This document shows positions 54,928-61,415 of a DNA stretch of 61,415 nt, piece by piece. The stretch's first letter is position 1, and the number at the start of each line of letters is the position of its first letter. Location: assembly GCA_001915545.1 (NCBI GenBank), contig MNQS01000007.1:1-61415 (forward strand). Reading direction: 5' to 3'. Below the pieces are notes generated by a model, which made no database searches, was not told the origin of the DNA, and was given only the letters and a program-made list of their open reading frames with translations. The translations under genes were made by a program, and so were the position numbers. The stretch comes from Bacteroides sp. 43_108 (GTDB lineage: Bacteria; Bacteroidota; Bacteroidia; Bacteroidales; Bacteroidaceae).

Positions 54928-55188
54928 ATGAAAAAGTTAAAACCATTGAAAGTGTATGATCCGGAAACGGTTATGAGTTCGGACGAGATGAAGAGAATTG
55001 TAGGTGGCGGATATAAAGGCACCGGATATTTTGCATGTACATGCCAGTGTCTATACAATGTAGGTGTGTGGGTGGAATATACCCCATCGGGGTATTGCCC
55101 TCATGAAAGAAACAAAAAGTTCTTGTCGCATCATTGTGCTACATATTTGGGAAGCTCTGTAGATAATGGTCCTGCCATTTGTCAATGA
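54928..55188 (+). CDS. RiPP precursor peptide with double-Gly leader and six-Cys core (86 aa)
   Basis: Leader residues 1-27/28 (LKVYDPETVMSSDEMKRIVGG) have the amphipathic 'LSxxEMKxIxGG' form of Bacteroidetes GG leaders cut by C39 peptidases; the sequence at the site is G26-G27-G28. The core of ~58 residues has Cys37, Cys39, Cys41, Cys57, Cys70 and Cys85 plus Thr and Ser. Cys-rich with a LanC-like protein, a glycosyltransferase and a C39 peptidase downstream, it is most likely the product gene of the cluster, a secreted antimicrobial or signalling peptide. No lanthipeptide dehydratase is in the window, so disulphides or glycosylation are as likely as thioethers. Confidence 0.8.
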   Translation: MKKLKPLKVYDPETVMSSDEMKRIVGGGYKGTGYFACTCQCLYNVGVWVEYTPSGYCPHERNKKFLSHHCATYLGSSVDNGPAICQ

Positions 55189-55195
55189 TATTTGT
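55179..55195 (+). repeat. 17-bp direct repeat, right copy (end of precursor gene)
   Basis: TTGTCAATGATATTTGT, identical to 54809-54825. This copy spans the last codons and stop of the precursor gene. Confidence 0.9.
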
Positions 55196-55285
55196 TAAAG
55201 GCAAATTTTCACGTTTTTTTGTGCGTCTCTTAACAGACTGTTTTGTCAGGGCGTATGAAATTATTTAATCTTAAGATTATATACA

Positions 55286-56113
55286 ATGATTAGAAAACTT
55301 ATTTTTTTGCTGGTTCTTATTTTCTCCGGACAATATGTTTTGTCGGCACAAGAAGATGACGGCAGGCGTATTATTTTGGATACTGCCAGATATGTCGTAA
55401 AATATGAGCTGGCATTTGTGCCAGATTCGGTGAAAGGCAAACCTATTATTAAATATGAGACAAACCTAGAGGTCGGCGAGCGTATTTCAAGGTGCAATAT
55501 AAAAAATTCTGATATAAGTGAACTTAATTATTTGAAATGGTCTAATTGGGATCGTGAACCACAGTTTAGGTTCCCAAATTATGAACCAGGCATAGACAAT
55601 GTATATATAGGCTATCCTCGTAAGGATAAGATGACCGTTACAATGAATCTTGAGTGTGCCGGCGGACTGAAATACGAAGAGAATGTACCTAAGCTTGACT
55701 GGGTGCTTTCCGATGAGACACGTACTGTTGGAGGTCATCAGTGCCGCAAGGCAGAGTGCGATTTCCGTGGGCGCAGCTACGAGGTCTGGTATGCTCCGGA
55801 TATTCCCATTTCTCTCGGTCCATGGAAGCTTGGAGGCCTTCCATGTCTGATACTGGAGGCATCGGATTCGACAAAGCAGTTTGTCTTTTCGTTCAAGGGC
55901 ATAGAATCTGTAGCCGATACAGTCGTTCCAATCAGTATGCTTACCCGAAACTACCGTAAGATGAGCCGGAAAAAATGCTCGTCCTATAGAGCCAGAATGT
56001 TTAGGACTCCGGCAACGTTCTATAATGCTCTCGGTGTAGTACCTAGTACTATGCGCATTATAGCCCCTAAGGGAGGATATCCGTACAATCCTATTGAGAA
56101 GGAAGAAGACTGA
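55286..56113 (+). CDS. GLPGLI family secreted protein
   Basis: Signal peptide (LIFLLVLIFSGQYVLSAQ), then a beta-rich domain. The family signature GLPGLI appears here as GPWKLGGLPCLILEA, preceded by RSYEVWYAPDIPISLGP. GLPGLI proteins are Bacteroidetes-specific, of unknown activity, and often lie beside bacteriocin-type export genes and outer-membrane barrels. It sits between the precursor and the outer-membrane protein on the same strand. Confidence 0.9.
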   Translation: MIRKLIFLLVLIFSGQYVLSAQEDDGRRIILDTARYVVKYELAFVPDSVKGKPIIKYETNLEVGERISRCNIKNSDISELNYLKWSNWDREPQFRFPNYEPGIDNVYIGYPRKDKMTVTMNLECAGGLKYEENVPKLDWVLSDETRTVGGHQCRKAECDFRGRSYEVWYAPDIPISLGPWKLGGLPCLILEASDSTKQFVFSFKGIESVADTVVPISMLTRNYRKMSRKKCSSYRARMFRTPATFYNALGVVPSTMRIIAPKGGYPYNPIEKEED

Positions 56114-56156
56114 GGCTTGAATGAGGTGTGACCTCTGTAGAACAATTCTTGACTAA

Positions 56157-56185
56157 GTGTGGCTGGACCGAAAGTCCAGCCGCAC
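56157..56185 (+). terminator. 12-bp hairpin between GLPGLI gene and outer-membrane gene
   Basis: GTGTGGCTGGAC (56157-56168) pairs with GTCCAGCCGCAC (56174-56185), with one wobble and loop CGAAA. No T run, so it may limit but not fully stop transcription. Confidence 0.6.
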
Positions 56186-56275
56186 AATCTGACAGATATT
56201 TGTCATATGAATATGCGTAAGGTGTTTAATATGAAATGTATAAGGTTAATATGGTATGAATGATGACCTAAATTT

Positions 56276-58927
56276 ATGAAATTTATGAAAAACATATTTG
56301 CCCTTCTGTGTCTGTTGCTTTTGTGTCCATTTGCATCAGTGGCACAATCGCTTGTTTCCGGTTCTGTCAAGGATAAGTCCGGCAAGCCTGTTGAGGGTGC
56401 TATACTCTCGTTGTTCAGTCTGCCCGACAGTGCCATAATATCATATTATATTACTGAAACGGACGGCTTATATGTGCTGAATGCTGGAAAATGCAAGAAC
56501 GACAGCCTGATGGTAAGGATGAGCGGATTCAACGTTAAGACAGTGGAGAAGAACCTTGCCAACAGGGCGCAGAAAGTGGATTTTGTGGCCGAAGATGACA
56601 TTCTGGAACTGAAGGAGGTTCTGGTCAAGGCTGAAAAGATATGGGGCAACCGAGATACGTTGAATTATCTTGTGGCATCGTTTATTACGAGCCGTGATGT
56701 TTCTATAGGCGATGTGCTGAAAAGACTTCCGGGCATATCTGTGGCTGACAACGGGATGATAAGCTACAACGGAATTCCGATAAACAAATTCTATATAGAG
56801 AATATGGATGTGCTGCAGGGACGGTACAACATTGCAACCGAAGGTATTTCGGCCGAAGATGTGTCGACTGTGCAGGTGCTCGAACACCATCAGCCTGTGC
56901 GTGCCTTGCAGAATATATCCACTCCCGAAAATGCGGCAATAAATCTCAAGCTTAAAGAAAACAAGAAGGGGACATGGATACGTTCGGCCGAGCTGGGACT
57001 GGGCTTCGATGAAGATATGATATGGAAGAATTCCATCTCGTTCATGTATTTCGGACGCCGTTCACAGCATGTACTGACGTACGACAATGCCAACAACGGT
57101 TCTCAGATAATGAACAAGATAAATTCTTTCTACGGTCCGGGAGGTGCAGGAGGAGGCTCGCGCTTCACAGGTGTGTCGGGTGCCGGCAGAGCACCGTTTG
57201 AATCGGAGTACACACTCTACAACAATGCGCACGTGCTGACGCTCAATAATCTGCAGAAACTGTCGGAAACCGATGTATTCCATTATAATCTCGTGTATGC
57301 ACATGACAGAACCAAATCGCACGGGGCATCGCATACAATATATTCTCTTCCTGACGGAAGCGAAGCGGAGTCGGTTGAAGACAAATACAGCAGGGAAACG
57401 ACAGACAACCTTTCGGTGAATCTAAGATATGAAAGCAACAAAGAGTATGACTACCTGTCCAATTCATTGTCTTTCAGCGGAAACTGGCGGAATTCATACG
57501 GACAGATTATTACCGGTGACGGAAAAACTGTGAAGCAGAACTCTCCATGGCGCTCGATAGGAATATCTGATGCTTTCAGCCTTACACATACCAACGAAGA
57601 CAAAAAGGGATATAACTTGGGAGCACGTCTGTCTTACAATACTTCCCCGCATTCGCTTACTGTTTCCCCGGGCGTTTTCCCAAACATTCTTAACGCGGGA
57701 GCGGATTACGAAAGCATACGGCAGAACGTACACGTCAAGTCGATAACCGGCGGAATTAATTTTTCACTAATATCCGCTGTGACTATAGGCAATTTCTCCA
57801 TGTCACCGTCTTTCAGCGCGAAAGTAGAGCATGTGGACATGCGTTCCGACATATCGATTGACGGTACGGAACTTAGGGCAGACAGCATGCGCAATGCACA
57901 GACATGGCTGCGTATTGAGGCCAATGCCGGATTGAATTTCAGGTACAAGATTAAGGATTTGACAATAGACATCGGCGCACCGGTGAAATATCTTTTTACA
58001 CGGCTGGGCAATATCGGACTTGACGACGTATCGCGGAGCAAAGTGCTGTTCAGCCCGAGTATGAACGTAAAATATATTGTGACCCAAGGTTTTGAACTGA
58101 AGGCATCCGGAGGCATGAACACGAGCACACCTTCGTGGAACTCGATGTATTCCGGCTACATTCTGGGCAACTACAACAGTCTGAGACGCAATGAGCCGAC
58201 ATTCTATGAAACATCATCGTATAGAGGCTCGTTCTCGATGTCGTATAGAAATGTCATGAATATGTTTTTTGCAAGCGTAGAAACCTATATATCGAGGACA
58301 GACAACGAAGTTATGAACAGTATGTTCATCAATCCGGACGCCTCTGTCGTAAGCACCAGAATCTTCATGGACAACCACAGCACATCGTACGGTGTGAGCG
58401 GTGAACTCAACAAGGCTTTCTTCTGGTGCAACTCTTCGCTTAAGCTTGACGGTGGATGGGATACCGGATACGGATTCAGCCTGCGACAGAATGAACTTAT
58501 GAAGAATATAAGGGAGACTGGATGGGCCGGACTGGAATTCAGCCTGAATCCTGTCAAGCCGGTGTATTTGGCGCTGACCGTAAATTATTCATGCAGCAAA
58601 TCGAAGACTGAGAATGTCAGATCGTATCCATCGGTGCACCGCGTAAGCGGCAGTGTGGAAGCATCATTCGACATTACAGACAACTTGCAGGTTGGTGCTG
58701 AATTCAAGCACCGCTACAACGGTGCGGTTGAAGGTGACAAGAATTTCTCGCTCCTCGATATGAATGTAGCCTACAAGATAAAGAAGATACGTCTTTCGCT
58801 TGATGTATATAATGTGCTCAACAAGAAAAAATATGTAGTACGCTCATATTCGAATCTGGTAGAACATTATTCGGAATCTGAAATACGTCCAAGAACTTTC
58901 TTGTTGTCTGTCAAGTTTAATTATTGA
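56276..58927 (+). CDS. Outer-membrane beta-barrel receptor with carboxypeptidase-regulatory domain (883 aa)
   Basis: Signal peptide, then a carboxypeptidase-regulatory-like domain (LVSGSVKDKSGKPVEGAILSL) and a plug-like region (SIGDVLKRLPGISVADNGMISYNGIPINKFYIENMD). The remaining ~600 residues are barrel strands ending in the terminal Phe-containing LLSVKFNY. It belongs to the TonB-dependent/outer-membrane-protein family common beside GLPGLI genes in Bacteroidetes. It has no SusD partner, so it is more likely to pass the peptide through the outer membrane, or give immunity, than take up glycans. It lies 17 bp before the LanC-like gene. Confidence 0.88.
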   Translation: MKFMKNIFALLCLLLLCPFASVAQSLVSGSVKDKSGKPVEGAILSLFSLPDSAIISYYITETDGLYVLNAGKCKNDSLMVRMSGFNVKTVEKNLANRAQKVDFVAEDDILELKEVLVKAEKIWGNRDTLNYLVASFITSRDVSIGDVLKRLPGISVADNGMISYNGIPINKFYIENMDVLQGRYNIATEGISAEDVSTVQVLEHHQPVRALQNISTPENAAINLKLKENKKGTWIRSAELGLGFDEDMIWKNSISFMYFGRRSQHVLTYDNANNGSQIMNKINSFYGPGGAGGGSRFTGVSGAGRAPFESEYTLYNNAHVLTLNNLQKLSETDVFHYNLVYAHDRTKSHGASHTIYSLPDGSEAESVEDKYSRETTDNLSVNLRYESNKEYDYLSNSLSFSGNWRNSYGQIITGDGKTVKQNSPWRSIGISDAFSLTHTNEDKKGYNLGARLSYNTSPHSLTVSPGVFPNILNAGADYESIRQNVHVKSITGGINFSLISAVTIGNFSMSPSFSAKVEHVDMRSDISIDGTELRADSMRNAQTWLRIEANAGLNFRYKIKDLTIDIGAPVKYLFTRLGNIGLDDVSRSKVLFSPSMNVKYIVTQGFELKASGGMNTSTPSWNSMYSGYILGNYNSLRRNEPTFYETSSYRGSFSMSYRNVMNMFFASVETYISRTDNEVMNSMFINPDASVVSTRIFMDNHSTSYGVSGELNKAFFWCNSSLKLDGGWDTGYGFSLRQNELMKNIRETGWAGLEFSLNPVKPVYLALTVNYSCSKSKTENVRSYPSVHRVSGSVEASFDITDNLQVGAEFKHRYNGAVEGDKNFSLLDMNVAYKIKKIRLSLDVYNVLNKKKYVVRSYSNLVEHYSESEIRPRTFLLSVKFNY

Positions 58928-58944
58928 TTTAAAAGTAAGTCATA

Positions 58945-59964
58945 ATGAGCATAGATAATATTGATAATAATGTAAAGGACATGATACTGGCCTCAAACGA
59001 TTTGGGACTGCTGTCCGGCAAGACCGGGGCTTGCGTATATTCGTATTGTAATCCGGATGCAAAAGGTGACGGTGCATTCAATGAAAAATTAGGAGAAGCT
59101 TTGATAGACGAGATTTTCGAGAAGGTCGGATGGATGAACAATTTGGGTGTGCCGCACGGTCTGTCTGGAGTGGGGCTAGGCTTGATATACTTGATGCAGA
59201 ATTCGTATGTGGCGGGCAATCCTGACAAGGTTCTGAAAATGCTCGATGAAATAATCTATAGACGCATCGCATTTATGGACAAATCGTCTATGATTGAAGT
59301 TGATGATATGTTAGGGATATTGTTTTATCTGTGTGCAAGATTGAAATATGGATTGAAGAAGCATACGGAAAGAGACATATTTTCAGAATTGGTTGCTAAA
59401 ATGACAGATTATATATATTCATGCAAGGATGCAGGTTTCTTTAGCGAAACCTGTCCTTACACTGTCTACAGTAAAGGTATTGTATTTCTGTTTGCGACAT
59501 GCAGAATTTATGAATTAGGCATCCATTGCGGCAGATTGTCTAAAATATGGACAGAAGTAAAACATAGACTGTTCCAGTATATACCATACATGCAGGCAAG
59601 TCGGCTGCAGGTTATGCTTGTTGCTAAAAAAGTTGCCATATTGAACAATGATATGGAGTGGCATTCATATTCTTCATTTCTGCGTGAAAATTTTTCGTGG
59701 AATAAGCTGGTATGTGATGAATACAGAGACAGACAGATATTTTTTACCGATGGACTTGCTGGTTCTTATCTTATGGCCAAGTGTTACAACTGTATATCTG
59801 ATGCCGATGCTATAGATGTAGATGAGGAAGATGTGTACAAGCGAATAACTAGATCTTCAGTATGGCAAGATTACGAGAACGGTGATGTGACGTGCAGGAA
59901 CGGTTTGGATGGGTATCTTGGCATTAAGTTATTGTTGTCTAACATGAAGAAAGGAGGATGGTGA
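58945..59964 (+). CDS. LanC-like (lanthionine-synthetase-C-type) protein
   Basis: Repeated alpha/alpha-barrel motifs mark the LanC fold: GLLSGKTGACVY, GVPHGLSGVGLGLIYL, YSKGIVFLF, FTDGLAGSYLM and RNGLDGYLGIKLLL. The His of the GxxHG motif is present (GVPHG). I cannot see the classic WCxG and CHG zinc ligands of active cyclases, so zinc binding and thioether formation are uncertain. The protein may act as a degenerate cyclase or as a binding partner for the peptide. It overlaps the next gene by 7 bp. Confidence 0.75.
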   Translation: MSIDNIDNNVKDMILASNDLGLLSGKTGACVYSYCNPDAKGDGAFNEKLGEALIDEIFEKVGWMNNLGVPHGLSGVGLGLIYLMQNSYVAGNPDKVLKMLDEIIYRRIAFMDKSSMIEVDDMLGILFYLCARLKYGLKKHTERDIFSELVAKMTDYIYSCKDAGFFSETCPYTVYSKGIVFLFATCRIYELGIHCGRLSKIWTEVKHRLFQYIPYMQASRLQVMLVAKKVAILNNDMEWHSYSSFLRENFSWNKLVCDEYRDRQIFFTDGLAGSYLMAKCYNCISDADAIDVDEEDVYKRITRSSVWQDYENGDVTCRNGLDGYLGIKLLLSNMKKGGW

Positions 59965-60743
59965 AAATGAAATTTCAGGCAGAGGATCTTACATTTCTGA
60001 TTCCGGTACGTATAGATTCTATCACACGGTTGGAAAATGTAATTTACGTCGTTCGTTATATTCTGAAAACATGCCGATGCCGTATATTGGTATTGGAGGC
60101 TTCGCAGTTCTGCAATGGATTTCTGAAATTACTTTTGCCAAAATCTGTTAAGTACGTTTTCATTCCTGATGAAGACCCGGTTTTTTATAGAACACATTAT
60201 CTGAATATGATGTGTAATATGGCCGAAACACCATACATTGCAATATGGGATGCCGATGTAGTAGTAACCGGTAAACAGATAATAGATGCATTGAATGTCT
60301 TAAGACGCGGAGAGGCTGATATGGCTTATCCGTATGATGGCAACTTTATAGATGTTTCGGATATAATAAGGCGAATGTTCCTTAAAAAGGGAATGAGCAT
60401 TAAACTTCTTTATGACAATATTGGAAAAATGAAGTATCCATATTCAAAAGGAGGAATGAAAGGAGGTGGCATATTGGTCAATAGGGAAAAATATATTGCA
60501 GCTGGGCAGGAAAACGAGAATTTCTATGGATGGGGTCCTGAAGATTTTGAGCGTTATGAAAGGTGGACTCACTTGGGATATAAGATATTTAGAAGCAACG
60601 GCCCGATGTTTCACTTAACGCATCCGCGTGATTTGAATGGAGCTTTTAATTCCGCATACCAAATGGAAAGGTCGAATGCTGAATTTTTTAGAATAAAGAA
60701 TTGTTCCAAGGAGGAACTTCTGTCAGAACTTGATTTATTTTGA
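59958..60743 (+). CDS. GT-A glycosyltransferase (GT2/GT7-like), probable peptide-modifying enzyme
   Basis: The first half has the GT-A nucleotide-binding fold with D-x-D motif (IAIWDADVV). The second half carries the acceptor-side signature of chondroitin-type/GT7 C-terminal domains (FYGWGPEDFERYERWTHLGYKI), which places it with N-acetylgalactosaminyl- or galactosyl-transferase-like proteins. There is no signal peptide or membrane segment, so it acts in the cytoplasm. In this operon its acceptor is probably the precursor peptide, which would make the product a glycosylated RiPP. The sugar cannot be read from sequence. Confidence 0.82.
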   Translation: MVKMKFQAEDLTFLIPVRIDSITRLENVIYVVRYILKTCRCRILVLEASQFCNGFLKLLLPKSVKYVFIPDEDPVFYRTHYLNMMCNMAETPYIAIWDADVVVTGKQIIDALNVLRRGEADMAYPYDGNFIDVSDIIRRMFLKKGMSIKLLYDNIGKMKYPYSKGGMKGGGILVNREKYIAAGQENENFYGWGPEDFERYERWTHLGYKIFRSNGPMFHLTHPRDLNGAFNSAYQMERSNAEFFRIKNCSKEELLSELDLF

Positions 60744-60783
60744 TAGTATTTTCTAACTATAATCGCTGTAAAAGGATTTTAAA

Positions 60784-61341
60784 ATGGGAATACTGGATGA
60801 TTTTACGCTGTATCGTCAACAAGATTCTAAAGATTGCGGTCCTGCATCACTGAGAATGATAGCTAAGTATTACGGAAAGAATTACACTCTGCAAACTTTA
60901 CGTGAATATTGCTTCATTACGCGTGAAGGAGTTTCGATGTTGGGAATAAGTGATGCCGCAGAGCGTATAGGTTTTCGGACTACTGCATTGAAAATTTCTG
61001 TTGAACAGCTTGTTGAGGATGTTCCGTTGCCGTGTATATTGCATTGGAATCATAATCATTTTGTCGTATGTTATAAAATAAAAAAAGGTAGAAACGGAAA
61101 CAGTATATTTTACATTGCAGATCCGGCTTACGCTGTTTGCAGAAAATATAATGGTGAAGATTTTAAAGATTTCTGGGTAACCTCTAAGAAAAGTTCCATT
61201 TGTTGTGGCACTGCTTTGGTTTTGGAACCGCGTCCGGACTTCTATTCTATTGACGATGAGACAGAATATACGAAGAAATGTCGTAATCTTGGTTATTTCT
61301 TTAGATATATGATTCCTTACCCGTTGGCGGAATTAATTTAG
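60784..61341 (+). CDS. C39 leader peptidase domain, truncated before the ABC transporter part
   Basis: C39 peptidase with catalytic Cys18 (DSKDCGPASL), His92 (HWNHNHFVV) and Asp113 (IADPA). This domain normally starts a ~700-residue peptidase-ABC exporter, and the tail here (NLGYFFRYMIPYP) is the region just before the first membrane helix. It then ends in LAELI-stop at 61339-61341, within an imperfect inverted repeat. So the membrane and ATPase parts are missing, displaced or out of frame. The protein may still cleave the GG leader, but it cannot export without another transporter. Confidence 0.88.
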   Translation: MGILDDFTLYRQQDSKDCGPASLRMIAKYYGKNYTLQTLREYCFITREGVSMLGISDAAERIGFRTTALKISVEQLVEDVPLPCILHWNHNHFVVCYKIKKGRNGNSIFYIADPAYAVCRKYNGEDFKDFWVTSKKSSICCGTALVLEPRPDFYSIDDETEYTKKCRNLGYFFRYMIPYPLAELI

Positions 61342-61361
61342 TGCGTATTTAATTCTGCCAA
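61324..61361. repeat. 13-bp imperfect inverted repeat across the C39 stop codon
   Basis: TTGGCGGAATTAA (61324-61336) and TTAATTCTGCCAA (61349-61361) match in 12 of 13 positions. It contains the stop codon of the C39 gene. It may be a terminator, a recombination site or the edge of an inserted element; the window ends too soon to tell. Confidence 0.65.
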
Positions 61362-61415
61362 TAGGCTTGTTATTAATATAGTTGACGTATTGCAACACGG
61401 TCAGCGCACTAATTT

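Noticed and set aside
1..61415. tRNA or rRNA genes
   Set aside because: No cloverleaf with a GGTTCGAATCC-like arm and no rRNA segment was seen in any intergenic gap.

Overview
The window is a stretch of a Bacteroidales chromosome, most likely a gut Bacteroidaceae or Prevotellaceae relative. The evidence is: several Bacteroidetes-type promoters (TTTG, about 19 bp, TAnnTTTG), weak Shine-Dalgarno signals, many lipoproteins, Bacteroidetes-specific families (DUF4837, DUF5686, GLPGLI, GLUG surface proteins), a short primary sigma factor, and an inositol-lipid gene set like that of Bacteroides. No tRNA, rRNA, complete insertion sequence or CRISPR array was recognised.

Layout. (1) 1-12,500 is accessory and AT-rich. 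It holds a fimbrillin-like/leucine-rich-repeat lipoprotein preceded by a 52-residue peptide gene; a 1,483-residue protein of unknown function paired with an 87-residue protein; a 289-residue protein with a fresh 3 x 48 bp repeat; a decayed WYL regulator; and a two-gene unit with a PD-(D/E)XK nuclease-like protein that looks like a defence or restriction module. (2) 12,722-15,945 is housekeeping: rlmN, a DUF4837 lipoprotein, pdxA. (3) 16,053-22,097 is an inositol-phospholipid pathway: flippase-like membrane protein, nucleotidyltransferase, ATP-grasp, CDP-alcohol phosphatidyltransferase, HAD phosphatase and inositol-3-phosphate synthase. (4) 22,203-28,769 has a DUF5686 outer-membrane protein, then a xylose operon (Nudix-type regulator, xylB, xylA). 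(5) 28,770-38,330 has a GLUG-repeat surface protein with a complex 5' region, a second 52-residue peptide gene, ribE, a lipoprotein and a GH51 arabinofuranosidase. (6) 38,525-47,191 is mostly on the minus strand: SF1 helicase, TPR protein, substrate-binding lipoprotein, pgk, nth, then rpoD on the plus strand. (7) 47,371-50,771 is a small peptide-maturation-like operon: C11 peptidase, HprK-like kinase, S24/S26 peptidase, PqqD. (8) 51,053-53,460 has a YidE-type transporter and a RibD-C reductase. (9) 54,196-61,415 is a RiPP (modified, secreted peptide) cluster: truncated GT4, GG-leader precursor with six cysteines, GLPGLI protein, outer-membrane barrel, LanC-like protein, GT-A glycosyltransferase, and a C39 leader peptidase whose ABC-transporter part is missing.

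The most unusual signals are: the RiPP cluster, which combines a LanC-like protein with glycosyltransferases; a 17-bp direct repeat that brackets the precursor gene and coincides with the truncation point of the GT4; two distant non-coding arrays (29,057 and 50,814) that share the same GC-rich ~10-bp motif repeated at exactly 22 bp, each a short distance upstream of a promoter; the 1,483-aa/87-aa gene pair; the nuclease pair; and the PqqD/HprK/S26/C11 unit that has no radical-SAM enzyme beside it.
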